From Maribacter sp. BPC-D8 (GTDB taxonomy: Bacteria > Bacteroidota > Bacteroidia > Flavobacteriales > Flavobacteriaceae): DNA of 64,000 nucleotides. The stretch lies in contig NZ_CP128187.1 in NCBI RefSeq assembly GCF_035207705.1, positions 2,232,001 to 2,296,000 on the forward strand. Reading direction: 5' to 3'. Below are positions 27,683 to 36,573 of the stretch, in pieces. The position numbers and the translations under genes were made by a program. The notes under the pieces are model-generated. The model made no database searches. It was not told the DNA's origin and saw only the letters and a list, made by a program, of their open reading frames with translations. The number at the start of each line of letters is the position of its first letter. Position 1 is the stretch's first letter.

Positions 27683-27839
27683 AGAATCGTAATAATCTAA
27701 AATAAACATTTAAATAAACGTTGTAAACCGGGTTAATAGCGCAACTTTAGAATAGCACCAAAATCATACTTTAAGTCAAATACAATAATATATAGTGGTT
27801 AATAGCTTATAAGCTCTCGACTATCATCAAATTAAAAAA

Positions 27840-28568
27840 ATGAAATTATTTCCAACAATTGAAGAGGTATTTAAAGATCCGAAAGAACATTATAAATATA
27901 TCTTTTTCCCATTATTATCTATTGATTTAAAAGAACACAACCTAGGCGAAGGTTTAGTCCATTTTGTTTCAGTTTGGGGAAATGGTGATCCTGATGATGA
28001 ATTAGACCCAGGAAATTTTGAATACAACTTCATCAAATTTAAACGTGACGGAAATAAATATGTTTTCAATGGAAAATTAGACGGTATTGAAACATTCGAT
28101 AAGGTTGAAGAATGGTATAATGAAGCGCTTAAGGAATTTCAGGAAAATAAAGAGGATTATTTAAAAACCCGAGAAAGTAAAGAAGTTGAAGAAAGTGCTT
28201 TATATAAAAGCCTTCAAAAAAGAAACGCGATTAATTTTGACTATTATCACTATTCGAAAGGGCTTTTTAACTACTGGATAACTAGAGATAAGTTTTTAGA
28301 AACTGAAAAATTTATTCAAGGCGGATTTTATTCTGATGCAAATAGCGGTCATGAGAGAGAAATATTTGAACAAATTGGAGGTGAAATTGACTACGACGAA
28401 TTTGAATATTTTTTAGAACTATTAGAGAATATTAACGAAGTCAAAGAAGATAAAAAATTTATCGGTTCTGTAACGGGATACAATTATATAGGTTTTGGAG
28501 AAGATAGAATTCACTTATTTATAGATGATAAAAAAAATGAAGTTTTAGTATATGCTGACTGGAGCTAA
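27840..28568 (+). CDS. Acidic orphan protein in immunity-like cluster
   Basis: 242 residues, strongly acidic, with no signal or membrane segment. I recognise no family. There is a beta-rich N-terminal part (LVHFVSVWGNGDPDDELD, NFIKFKRDGNKYVFNGKLDG), a charged helix near 85-120 and a C-terminal domain ending HLFIDDKKNEVLVYADWS. Location 20 bp before an SMI1/KNR4 gene and in series with DUF4272 and SUKH genes suggests an immunity or stress role, by context only. Confidence 0.5.
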   Translation: MKLFPTIEEVFKDPKEHYKYIFFPLLSIDLKEHNLGEGLVHFVSVWGNGDPDDELDPGNFEYNFIKFKRDGNKYVFNGKLDGIETFDKVEEWYNEALKEFQENKEDYLKTRESKEVEESALYKSLQKRNAINFDYYHYSKGLFNYWITRDKFLETEKFIQGGFYSDANSGHEREIFEQIGGEIDYDEFEYFLELLENINEVKEDKKFIGSVTGYNYIGFGEDRIHLFIDDKKNEVLVYADWS

Positions 28569-28588
28569 ATAAACAAACATAAAACGTT

Positions 28589-28975
28589 ATGCCATTTCCT
28601 GTAGAAGAAAAATATATTGTCGAAACAGAATCTGAATTGAATGTAAAATTTCCATCCGACTTTAAAAATCGAATGATAACATCTAATGGTGGAGAAATAG
28701 ACTCAGATGATTATTTCTTTCAGCTCCATCCCTTTTTTGACAAATCTGATAAAAAGCGAATAAGCCGAACATGTAACCATATTGCACTTGAAACCAAAAA
28801 TGCACAGGAATGGAAAGATTTTCCTGAGAACGCAATTGTAATTGGAGATGGTGGCTCTGGAGATCTACTATTTTTACAGCATAACGGAAACGGAATTCTA
28901 TCTGATGAAATTTATTTATGGGATCACGGAGAAATTGAAAAAATAGCAGAATCTATTGAAGAACTAGATGAATAG
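28589..28975 (+). CDS. SMI1/KNR4 family protein (SUKH-1)
   Basis: 128 residues. A classical small SUKH-1 protein: VEEKYIVETESELNVKFPSDFKNRMITSNGG (helix then N-G-G turn), the HPFFDK strand, and AIVIGDGGSGDLLFLQHNGNG, with a WDHGEIEKIAESIEEL C-terminus. Such proteins neutralise toxins by direct binding. The start is 20 bp after the preceding gene; the two are likely one unit. Confidence 0.8.
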   Translation: MPFPVEEKYIVETESELNVKFPSDFKNRMITSNGGEIDSDDYFFQLHPFFDKSDKKRISRTCNHIALETKNAQEWKDFPENAIVIGDGGSGDLLFLQHNGNGILSDEIYLWDHGEIEKIAESIEELDE

Positions 28976-29088
28976 GCTACTCATTAATTTAAATACAACA
29001 ACTTAAATAAATTACCTTTTTCAATTATTAAAAATACGCTCTCGAACTATAGATAGAGAAAGTTAGGACCATTTTACAATAAATAACC

Positions 29089-29808
29089 ATGACTATATTT
29101 TCTTATCATCTTGTCAAAATACCATTTGCTTTGGCAATAAAGGGTTTATTCATTAACCCCATTGATAAGGAAACAAAAGGTCTTGTTCATGCTGAATATA
29201 TGTCGGCAATGACCTTAGGCTCTCCTATTATATCCACTTCTCGATTTCTAATAAACCAGGTTGCTATTTTTGTACAGTGGGAAAATGAAGAGGCGCTTGA
29301 GAACTATCTTAAATATGAAAAATTCGGTAACATTTTAAACAAAGGATGGCACGTTCGTTTATTATTCATGCGAGAGTGGGGAAAAATCACCGGATTCAAA
29401 ATTCCACAAGAAAAAGCGACATTAGAAAACGAATCATCTGCTGTAGTTGCTGTTACCATTGCTAGAATGAAACCCTTGGCAATACCAAGGTTCTTAAAAT
29501 GGGGAAGACCTGTGGAAAAACTGGTGAGAGACCACCAAGGCACTATATTTTCATTGGCTTCAATTAAATTACCAAATACAGTATCTACTTTTTCTATTTG
29601 GAAAACAGAAAAAGAAATGACTAGTATGGTTCATGGTCATAGCGATATGCCTAAACCAAAAAGACATTCAGATGCTATGAAAGAAAGAGATAGAAAAGAC
29701 TTCCATTTCGAGTTTACGACCTTACGTTTTAAGCCTATTTCTGAATTTGGCATGTGGAAAGGACAACAAAACTTTATTCCAACTGAGCAATTAAATAAAC
29801 CTAGTTAA
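29089..29808 (+). CDS. CrtA (spheroidene monooxygenase)-like protein
   Basis: 239 residues, soluble. It resembles spheroidene-monooxygenase-like proteins of the dimeric alpha/beta-barrel class: AVTIARMKPLAIPRFLKWGRP, LVRDHQGTIFSLASIKLP, TFSIWKTEKEMTSMVHGHSDM and DFHFEFTTLRFKP. The characterised CrtA oxidises carotenoids in phototrophs, but distant homologues are widespread and mostly untested. The next gene's ATG directly follows its TAA, so the pair is co-translated. No carotenoid genes lie nearby, so substrate assignment would be speculative. Confidence 0.6.
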   Translation: MTIFSYHLVKIPFALAIKGLFINPIDKETKGLVHAEYMSAMTLGSPIISTSRFLINQVAIFVQWENEEALENYLKYEKFGNILNKGWHVRLLFMREWGKITGFKIPQEKATLENESSAVVAVTIARMKPLAIPRFLKWGRPVEKLVRDHQGTIFSLASIKLPNTVSTFSIWKTEKEMTSMVHGHSDMPKPKRHSDAMKERDRKDFHFEFTTLRFKPISEFGMWKGQQNFIPTEQLNKPS

Positions 29809-30669
29809 ATGGAATTTGCGCCTTTAAAACAAAACCTTCAAGATTGGATAACGCAGCAATGGGTAATTCTATTCGGTAAAAAAATCAATGCTGCCGAAAA
29901 CGAATGGCTACTTGGTCCATTTGGAGAAACAACCGGTATTGGTGTAAAATTTATTCAGCAACTAGCAAAAAATGAAAACTTACTACTAGATAATGTACAA
30001 GTCGACAAAGGCTTATTACAGTCTATTAGCCAATTAGATTTACCAGCACAAGAACTTAATAAGTTATCTAAAGACGTCATTGACTTTTACGAGAACACAA
30101 GCAATTATGATTTTGATCTAGGGGTAAAATGGAATCCTGTATTTAAGATGTTTGGAGGGTTATTAAAAATCTTATTTAGTAATCGTATTCAGCAATTAAA
30201 TATACCCATGGGCGCCGATAAAGACTCCGAAGCTTTACAGAGTGAAATTATTCATTTAATAGATGAAAAAACAAAACTAGTTAAGCGAACGATATGGCTC
30301 AGGACTTTCAAGAAATCTGGTCAAGTAGTGTATTCTGGTGTCTATGAACCTTGTATCCTACCGAATGGTACTAGTTGTATAAAAGCGATTTTCCCTTTGC
30401 CTAATGGAAGTGCAACGGTTATATTAAACCCGACAGTAGGTGCAAATGGTGAACTTATTTTAAACTCATCAGGCAAAAAAATTGGAGATAGCGGATTTTA
30501 CTTTTTACTACATGATTCTAAAGGAAATTTATGGACAAAGTTTATTAAATCATTTAGAGATAAGCTTGTAGTAAGTTCTGAAAATGAAAAAATAACAGCA
30601 ATACAAACTTTGACTTTGTGGAATCTAAGAGTGTTACAATTTACCTATAACATTAAAAAATTCATATAA
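29809..30669 (+). CDS. Orphan protein coupled to CrtA-like gene
   Basis: 286 residues; the ATG abuts the upstream stop with no gap. No signal peptide. The N-terminal half is helical (WITQQWVILFGKKINAAENEWLLGPFGET), the C-terminal half beta-rich with CILPNGTSCIKAIFPLPNGSATVIL and GDSGFYFLLHDSKGNLW. I do not recognise it. The sharp turn-rich end could be a small-ligand barrel, and coupling suggests it works on the same substrate as the CrtA-like enzyme. Confidence 0.5.
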   Translation: MEFAPLKQNLQDWITQQWVILFGKKINAAENEWLLGPFGETTGIGVKFIQQLAKNENLLLDNVQVDKGLLQSISQLDLPAQELNKLSKDVIDFYENTSNYDFDLGVKWNPVFKMFGGLLKILFSNRIQQLNIPMGADKDSEALQSEIIHLIDEKTKLVKRTIWLRTFKKSGQVVYSGVYEPCILPNGTSCIKAIFPLPNGSATVILNPTVGANGELILNSSGKKIGDSGFYFLLHDSKGNLWTKFIKSFRDKLVVSSENEKITAIQTLTLWNLRVLQFTYNIKKFI

Positions 30670-30837
30670 AATACATTACTACTGCTATTTCAAATGGCTA
30701 CAATTTCATTCATCAAAAATCGTATTTTTTTTTCGGCAGAAGGTTAATACTAAGCTTATGTTAATTCGTTCAATTTAGAAAAACCTCTTCACCGAGGGTA
30801 TCAAATAAAATTCAGTTATTTGCGGTAAAGAATATTC

Positions 30838-31800
30838 ATGAAATTGAAGATTGATAAGTTTGTCTTTTTTATAATTATTGCCATAGTATTAGCATACTTA
30901 TTTCCACAGTGGGGAACACAAGAAAATAAACTTCCGATAAACGCAATTAGTAGTATAGGTATTTCACTAATTTTCTTTTTTTACGGACTCAAGTTAAGTC
31001 CCGAGAAATTAAAACAAGGACTCAAAAACTGGAAATTACATCTATTGGTGCAGGGAGCTACTTTTCTACTTTTCCCTTTATTGGTTTTACTGTTGCATCC
31101 ATTAATTCAAAATGAAGAACAAGAAAACATTTGGTTGGGTTTCTTTTTTTTAGCTGCATTACCATCTACAGTTTCATCTTCAGTTCTTATGGTCTCGCTG
31201 GCAAAGGGGAATATACCAGCAGCAATTTTCAACGCCAGTATTTCTGGTATTATAGGTATTGCCCTTACCCCATTATGGATGGGACTATTTGTAAGTGATT
31301 TACAAACAGATTTCGATTTTACAGAAATTTACATTAAACTAATTGTACAAATAATAATACCAGTAATAATAGGGCTTCTTTTACATCGCTTTTTTGGTTC
31401 TTTTGTACAGAAACATAATAGCAAAATAACACTGTTCGATAAATCGATAATTCTATTGATTATCTATAAAAGCTTTAGTGAGTCTTTTGAAAAGAATATT
31501 TTTAGTGCTGTCTCTATATTAGATTTACTTCTCATTTTAATAGGTGTCATATTCTTGTTTTCAATTGTATTCTATCTCACCAAATTAATATCAAAAAGAC
31601 TACATCTTAATAAAGAGGACCAAATTACCGCCCAATTTTGCGGCACTAAAAAATCGTTGGTACACGGTACCGTTTTTTCTAAAATACTATTTGGCAATAT
31701 GGCATCTATTGGTATTATCTTATTACCGCTCATGTTGTTTCATGCCATACAAATATTAATAATCAGTGTAGTTGCTGCAAAATTATCGGTTCGGAAATAA
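30838..31800 (+). CDS. Bile acid:sodium symporter-like transporter (SBF-like)
   Basis: 320 residues, ~9-10 membrane helices filling the whole chain. It matches the SBF-like/YfeH type of the bile acid:Na+ symporter superfamily: an LAYLFPQWG start, IGISLIFFFYGLKLSPEKL, LAALPSTVSSSVLMVSLAKGNIPAAIFNASISGIIGIALTP (the typical crossover with S-S and N-x-x-I/V-S), and a late AQFCGTKKSLVHGT. Substrate unknown; a small organic anion is typical. Confidence 0.85.
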   Translation: MKLKIDKFVFFIIIAIVLAYLFPQWGTQENKLPINAISSIGISLIFFFYGLKLSPEKLKQGLKNWKLHLLVQGATFLLFPLLVLLLHPLIQNEEQENIWLGFFFLAALPSTVSSSVLMVSLAKGNIPAAIFNASISGIIGIALTPLWMGLFVSDLQTDFDFTEIYIKLIVQIIIPVIIGLLLHRFFGSFVQKHNSKITLFDKSIILLIIYKSFSESFEKNIFSAVSILDLLLILIGVIFLFSIVFYLTKLISKRLHLNKEDQITAQFCGTKKSLVHGTVFSKILFGNMASIGIILLPLMLFHAIQILIISVVAAKLSVRK

Positions 31801-31856
31801 GAGGAACTTTAGAAGTTCAATTAATTTTACTTCCCTTTTTTAATTATAAAAACAAT

Positions 31857-32390
31857 ATGTCAGTTTATCAGAAAGTTGAGGCGTTAGCATCAAAAGTATT
31901 TAAGAAAAATACCATATTTAGATATGGCTTCAATCTATCGCCTATGTACAAAAGAAGCACTGCAAAATTAATTGAGGTGTCTGAAGATCTATTGCATGTA
32001 AAAATAATAGTACCAATAAGCTACAAGAACAAGAATTACGTCAACTCCATTTTTGGCGGTAGTATGTTCTCAGCGGTGGACCCCATACCTATGATTCAGC
32101 TATTAACCATTATGGGAAACGACTATGTAGTTTGGGATAAATCTGCCGAAATATTCTTTAAAAAACCAGCAAAAGAAAACTTATACGCAGACTTCGATTT
32201 TTCTGAGAAAGAGCTTGTAGAAATTAGAGCGCAAGTAGCCGAAAAGAAAGAAATTGATATTATTAAAACCACTCAGCTTACCAATAAAGAGAAAACCCAA
32301 GTTTTTTGCGAGGTCAGAAAAACAATTTATATAGCTGACAAAGACTATTTTAAACAAAAGCGGAAGAAAAAACAAGTGGCTAGTACTTAG
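31857..32390 (+). CDS. DUF4442 hotdog-fold protein (thioesterase-like)
   Basis: 177 residues. Pattern of the DUF4442 branch of hotdog-fold acyl-CoA thioesterase-like proteins: NLSPMYKRSTAKLIEVSEDLLHVKI, the NSIFGGSMFSAVDPIPMIQLL helix, VVWDKSAEIFFKKPAKENLYADFDF, and an EVRKTIYIADK end. Likely acts on an acyl thioester or binds a fatty-acyl ligand; no substrate evidence. The stop is directly followed by a 7-bp tandem repeat. Confidence 0.75.
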   Translation: MSVYQKVEALASKVFKKNTIFRYGFNLSPMYKRSTAKLIEVSEDLLHVKIIVPISYKNKNYVNSIFGGSMFSAVDPIPMIQLLTIMGNDYVVWDKSAEIFFKKPAKENLYADFDFSEKELVEIRAQVAEKKEIDIIKTTQLTNKEKTQVFCEVRKTIYIADKDYFKQKRKKKQVAST

Positions 32391-32438
32391 TTGGTTGTTG
32401 GCTGTTGGCTGTTGGCTGTTGGCTGTTGGCTGTTGGTT
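32391..32438. repeat. Heptanucleotide tandem repeat (TTGGCTG)
   Basis: Five exact TTGGCTG units (32398-32432), flanked by a variant unit on each side (TTGGTTG at 32391, TTGGTT at 33-38), starting at the base after a TAG stop. Pure short tandem repeats of this length slip easily. It lies in a 279-bp gene-free gap before the DUF2147 gene; I see nothing else in that gap. Confidence 0.95.
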
Positions 32439-32669
32439 AAGAAATTAAAAAAAAATGAACTTACGCTTTAGTAATTATAAACAACTGAAATCGAGTTGTA
32501 TAAATCTTATAAATTCTTAAAATTTCAGTTGAATTTTTAATGCAATAAATGTTCAATGGCTATGAGTATTCGAAGAAATAGTATCTTTATTTTTTACACC
32601 CTTTTACTCAACTATTAAATAACGAAAGAGGGTTATAAATCTACTAATAATATAAAATAGTATACAAAC

Positions 32670-33089
32670 ATGAAAAATTTATTCTTCCTATTAGCAATGA
32701 CAATAAGCTTTATTAGCTACGGACAAACAATTACAGGTCAATGGGAAACCTTCGATGAGGAAACAAACGAGAAAAAAGCACTCATTGAAATCTATAAAAC
32801 GAACGATACCTATTTCGCCAAAATAGTGAATAGCTATAAAAGTGATGCAGACAAAGTTTGCGATAACTGTAAAGGTTCAAAAAAAGGACAAAAAATAAGA
32901 GGTCTAGTAATCATAGAAGATATTAAGAAAGATGGTGATGAATATAACGACGGTACTATTTTAGATCCAGAAAACGGTAAAGAGTATAAGTGCTATTTAG
33001 AACTAGAAGAACCTAACAAATTGAAAGTGAGAGGTTATTTAGGTTTTTCGTTATTAGGAAGAACTCAATATTGGATCAGAAAGCAATAA
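32670..33089 (+). CDS. DUF2147 secreted protein
   Basis: 139 residues with a signal peptide (to about SYGQ). The mature protein is a small beta-barrel of the DUF2147 family: ITGQWETFDEETNEKKALIEIYK, then a CDNC pair, GLVIIEDIKKDGDEYNDGTILDPENGKEYKCYLEL and RGYLGFSLLGRTQYW. This pattern is nearly full-length for the family; it is periplasmic or exported, with an unknown ligand. The next gene starts 8 bp downstream. Confidence 0.85.
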   Translation: MKNLFFLLAMTISFISYGQTITGQWETFDEETNEKKALIEIYKTNDTYFAKIVNSYKSDADKVCDNCKGSKKGQKIRGLVIIEDIKKDGDEYNDGTILDPENGKEYKCYLELEEPNKLKVRGYLGFSLLGRTQYWIRKQ

Positions 33090-33097
33090 ATAATTAG

Positions 33098-34021
33098 ATG
33101 CAAACGATACTTGGGGCTAACGGTCAAATCGCTATAGAATTAGCGAAAGAGTTGAAAAAAAAGTACACTTCTGACATCAGACTCGTTAGTCGAAATCCGA
33201 AAAAAGTAAACGATACCGACACGCTTTTTTCTGCTAATTTATTAGATAAGCAAAAAACCGAAGAAGCTGTAAAAGGGAGTGAAATTGCTTACCTAACTGT
33301 TGGTCTACCGATGAACACTAAAATGTGGGTTGACCAATTTCCCATAATGATGCATAATGTCATCGATGCATGCAAAAAGCACCATACAAAATTGGTGTTC
33401 TTTGACAATACTTATATGTATGCGCAAAACGATAATCCGTTAACTGAAGAAAGCGGATTTGCACCTGTGGGACAAAAAGGAAAAGTAAGAGCAGAAATTA
33501 CTACCATGCTTTTAGATGAAATGGCTGCAAATAATTTAGAAGCAGTTATTTGTAGAGCACCAGAATTTTATGGTCCTGATAAAACGCAGAGTATTACCAA
33601 CGCCATCATTTTTGATAATATAAAGCAAGGCAAAAAATTAAAAGTATTTATTAGCGACGCTACCTTAAGAACATTAATATGGACACCAGATGCCAGTAAG
33701 GCAATGGCTTTAATTGGTAACACACCAGACACCTATAATCAAACCTGGCACTTACCCTGCGATGATTCACGGCTTACCTATAAACAGTTTATCGCTTTAA
33801 CTTCTGATGTATATGGCAAATCATTTACCTATGCTGTAGTACCCAAAATCGCTTTTAAAATAGGTGGTATTTTCAAAACACAAATGAAAGAATTACAAGA
33901 ATTGCTACCAAGATATAAGAGTAATAACATATTCGTTTCAACCAAGTTTAAAAATAGATTTCCAGATTTTTTGGTAACCACGTATCTAGAAGGTATTGAG
34001 CAAATTAAAAATGAGCACTAA
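33098..34021 (+). CDS. NAD(P)-dependent sugar-epimerase-like (atypical SDR)
   Basis: 307 residues. A Rossmann start, TILGANGQIAIELAKEL, has a GANGxxG dinucleotide-binding loop; LVSRNP at strand 2 suggests NADP preference; YLTVGLP follows, then VFFDNTYMYA, ICRAPEFYGP and TLIWTPDASKAMALI as in NmrA/epimerase-like extended or atypical SDRs. The usual YxxxK catalytic pair is not evident (YMYAQND instead), so a redox or sensor role is equally possible. Same unit as the DUF2147 gene. Confidence 0.75.
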   Translation: MQTILGANGQIAIELAKELKKKYTSDIRLVSRNPKKVNDTDTLFSANLLDKQKTEEAVKGSEIAYLTVGLPMNTKMWVDQFPIMMHNVIDACKKHHTKLVFFDNTYMYAQNDNPLTEESGFAPVGQKGKVRAEITTMLLDEMAANNLEAVICRAPEFYGPDKTQSITNAIIFDNIKQGKKLKVFISDATLRTLIWTPDASKAMALIGNTPDTYNQTWHLPCDDSRLTYKQFIALTSDVYGKSFTYAVVPKIAFKIGGIFKTQMKELQELLPRYKSNNIFVSTKFKNRFPDFLVTTYLEGIEQIKNEH

Positions 34022-34139
34022 CCTACTGAACTAAAAAACGACAAAATAATACTAGGTAAGTAATTGGTCAAAAGCAAATTATAAGTAGTTTAGAAATAAA
34101 TCAATCAGCAGTATTCTATTTTAAAAACCACCATTTAAA

Positions 34140-34718
34140 ATGCAAGACGAACACTTCCTTAAAAATATATTCTCCCCTACTACTTTTTCAGAAAGCGAAT
34201 TGGAAATCATTATTCCTAAATTCAAAAAAGTAAGCTTTTCTAAAACCGAATATCTTTTGAAAGAAGGCAAAACTGAAAACCACTATTGGTTTATAGAAAG
34301 CGGTTTCGCCCGGTCGTTTGTTAATGACACCAAGGGCAACGATATTACTACAGACTTTTATGGGCAAGGGGAAATCGCTATAGATTGGTCTTCCTTTTTT
34401 CTTCGCAACCCTACAAGAGAGAACATTCAGGCATTAACTGATATTGTTTGCTGGCAATTAGACTTTGATACGTTTCAAGAGCTATTTCATAGTATTGAAC
34501 CTTTTAGAGAACAAGGTCGTAAAAAATTGGTCAGCAGTTATTTTGCACTTAAAAATCAGCGGGTATCGTTCATTGCAGATGAAGCAAAAGAACGCTATCT
34601 ACAGCTAGTTCAAGAGAAACCTCACATTTTTAAGAATGTTTCGTTACAACATATTGCCACGTATTTAGGTATTACGAAGTATTCGTTAAGCCGCATTCGT
34701 AAAGAAATTACATCGTAA
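34140..34718 (+). CDS. Crp/Fnr-family transcriptional regulator
   Basis: 192 residues. Cyclic-nucleotide-binding-like barrel (residues ~25-115: EYLLKEGKTENHYWFIESGFARSF, GEIAIDWSSFFLRNPT) and a short C-terminal helix-turn-helix (ISLQHIATYLGITKYSLSRIRKE-like: VSLQHIATYLGITKYSLSRI). The small size and missing arginine-rich cAMP pocket are typical of Bacteroidota Crp-like proteins. Probably regulates one of its neighbours (the epimerase-like gene upstream or the DUF1569 gene downstream). Confidence 0.85.
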   Translation: MQDEHFLKNIFSPTTFSESELEIIIPKFKKVSFSKTEYLLKEGKTENHYWFIESGFARSFVNDTKGNDITTDFYGQGEIAIDWSSFFLRNPTRENIQALTDIVCWQLDFDTFQELFHSIEPFREQGRKKLVSSYFALKNQRVSFIADEAKERYLQLVQEKPHIFKNVSLQHIATYLGITKYSLSRIRKEITS

Positions 34719-34727
34719 AGTCCGTTT

Positions 34728-34747
34728 TTGCCATAGGGCAACTTTTT
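34728..34747 (+). terminator. Weak intrinsic terminator candidate
   Basis: TTGCC-ATAG-GGCAA (5-bp stem, 4-base loop) followed by CTTTTT, 9 bp after the Crp-like gene. Short stem; moderate at best. Confidence 0.35.
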
Positions 34748-34763
34748 AGTGGAAAGTGCCACA

Positions 34764-34771
34764 TATATTTG
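34764..34771 (+). promoter_or_regulatory. Bacteroidetes -7 element
   Basis: TATATTTG matches TAnnTTTG exactly and lies 47 bp before the DUF1569 gene. No convincing -33 TTG at the usual distance was identified. Confidence 0.4.
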
Positions 34772-34818
34772 TCTTATAGCCACGGCTGTTCAATAGGCAA
34801 ATAATATAAAACCACTTT

Positions 34819-35262
34819 ATGAAAACCATATTCAATAAGAACACTAACAGCGAATTAATTGAGCGAATTCAAACATTAAAAGCATCTGACAATGCGCAAT
34901 GGGGAAAAATGGATTCATATCAAATGCTAAAACATTGCACGTTGGGCGAAGAACTGTTTCAAGGCAAAAAGGAGTATAAAAGGCTATTCATTGGCAGGTT
35001 GTTTGGCAGAATGGCGTTGAAGGGAATCATGAAAAATGAACTTCCGATGAAAAAGAATCAACCTACGCATCCGGAATTTAAAATATCTGGAACGGGAGAT
35101 TTCAACATTGAAAAGGAAAAATGGATTGGTTTACTAAATGTTTATAACGGTTTTTCAAACTCCAATTTCATTCATCCGTTCTTCGGAAAAATGACCAATG
35201 AAGAAATTGGCATATTTGTATACAAACATACCGATCATCATTTAAGACAATTTGGTAGATAA
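34819..35262 (+). CDS. DUF1569 family protein (DinB-like)
   Basis: 147 residues. DUF1569 hallmarks: WGKMDSYQMLKHCTLGEELFQG near the start, the GRMALKGIMKNELPM helix, and the C-terminal FVYKHTDHHLRQFG with a conserved His pair. Members belong to the DinB/YfiT metal-binding four-helix bundle superfamily; reaction unknown. A 209-residue membrane protein gene follows after 6 bp. Confidence 0.75.
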   Translation: MKTIFNKNTNSELIERIQTLKASDNAQWGKMDSYQMLKHCTLGEELFQGKKEYKRLFIGRLFGRMALKGIMKNELPMKKNQPTHPEFKISGTGDFNIEKEKWIGLLNVYNGFSNSNFIHPFFGKMTNEEIGIFVYKHTDHHLRQFGR

Positions 35263-35268
35263 TAGCGT

Positions 35269-35898
35269 ATGATGCTAGAAGCAATATTCTTACTCATTAC
35301 CCTTTTGACCTTGTTCTTATTTTATAAGGGAACAGGTAAAAACATACGAGTCGTTATTATATTTTTTATTTGGCAAATCGTAACAGGATTTTTAGCATTT
35401 TATGAAGTCTTTAAAGAAAAGCCCCTATTATTCCCATTAGTAATTGTCGCTACTACCCTACTATCCATTTTAGGGTTCAAGATGATTTCAATTAAAGAGC
35501 TAAACACGCGCTATTTAATAGGAATACATATTGTTAGAATCCCAGTAGAATTATGTTTGTATCAACTTTTTATTGAAGGTCAAATTCCCGAAATAATGAC
35601 TTTTACAGGATGGAATTTTGATATTTTAATTGGGATATCTGCCGTTGTTATTCTAAATTATCAACTCGTAAAAAAGAAGAACTTAGCACGGAAGATTTTT
35701 TTTCTATGGAATGTTATCGGACTATTATTACTTTCAGTCATAGTTATAATTGCCATATTATCTTCTCCGCTACCCATTCAGCAATTCGCTTTTGACCAGC
35801 CAAATTTGGCTCTTTTAGAATTTCCTTTTAGTTTCTTGCCCACCTGTATAGTGCCCATCGTTTACATCTCACATGTATTGTTATTAAAAAAATTATAA
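35269..35898 (+). CDS. Six- to seven-helix membrane protein
   Basis: 209 residues, almost wholly hydrophobic, with helices at about 2-17, 25-45, 50-72, 83-103, 115-132, 145-165 and 185-207. No recognised family; no charged motif suggests a known transporter. It begins 6 bp after the DUF1569 gene, so co-transcribed. Confidence 0.55.
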   Translation: MMLEAIFLLITLLTLFLFYKGTGKNIRVVIIFFIWQIVTGFLAFYEVFKEKPLLFPLVIVATTLLSILGFKMISIKELNTRYLIGIHIVRIPVELCLYQLFIEGQIPEIMTFTGWNFDILIGISAVVILNYQLVKKKNLARKIFFLWNVIGLLLLSVIVIIAILSSPLPIQQFAFDQPNLALLEFPFSFLPTCIVPIVYISHVLLLKKL

Positions 35899-35938
35899 TC
35901 TATATTTCATATATTCATGGTAGTTAACACTTTTAGAT

Positions 35939-36445
35939 ATGGGCAAAATTACTATCACATTATTAAGTTTTTTGCTAACATCAGGTATGTTTGCTCAAGG
36001 TGACTTTAATAAACTACCACAAGCAAAAACTACAAACATCACCTATTTAATAGTCCCAAATGTGATTGGAAATGAAAATCTTCTAAACTCATTAGGTGCT
36101 ACTAAAGAAGGTATAAAAAGTAAGATAAAAGAAGTTTCTGTTTTTAAAGAAAAACCAACCAGAGCAGGTACCGAATTTTACAATTTAACTGAATTTGGTA
36201 TTGTATCATTTGAACTATTTAATAGTCCTGCTGTTAAAACGCAAAAAGAATTAAACAACTTCTTTGGTTTAGATGAACAAACTGATGTTTATGTTGATGG
36301 CTACTTATTCGAAAGTAAAAAAATCAATATAGCTACAACAAGTATAGAAGAAATAGAATTGGTAAAACCAGATTCCATTAACCTTCTTAAAGGTACTATC
36401 CTAAACATTTGGACGCTCGAAAAAGACAAACGCTATAAACAATAA
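35939..36445 (+). CDS. Small exported protein
   Basis: 168 residues; signal peptide to about SGMFAQG. The mature part is mixed alpha/beta (TTNITYLIVPNVIGNENLLNSLG, AGTEFYNLTEFGIVSFELFN, DVYVDGYLFES). Not recognised. Sits 40 bp after the membrane protein. Confidence 0.5.
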   Translation: MGKITITLLSFLLTSGMFAQGDFNKLPQAKTTNITYLIVPNVIGNENLLNSLGATKEGIKSKIKEVSVFKEKPTRAGTEFYNLTEFGIVSFELFNSPAVKTQKELNNFFGLDEQTDVYVDGYLFESKKINIATTSIEEIELVKPDSINLLKGTILNIWTLEKDKRYKQ

Positions 36446-36573
36446 TCTTTCAGATAAATAGCGATAACATCACCTTAAACAATTCTAAAACATTAATAAT
36501 CAGTATTCTTGTTTTAACTTAATCTTGTCAATTTTTAAATAAAGGCGTAGTATTTTTAGCACAAACACTACCA

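Noticed and set aside
27813..29050. Shared GCTCTCGA(A)CTAT before the genes at 27840 and 29089
   Set aside because: Only 12-13 bases, two copies, different distances to the starts; may be chance.
31804..31818. GAACTT-TAG-AAGTTC as terminator of the SBF-like transporter gene
   Set aside because: The 6-bp AT-rich stem is weak and no T-run follows directly.
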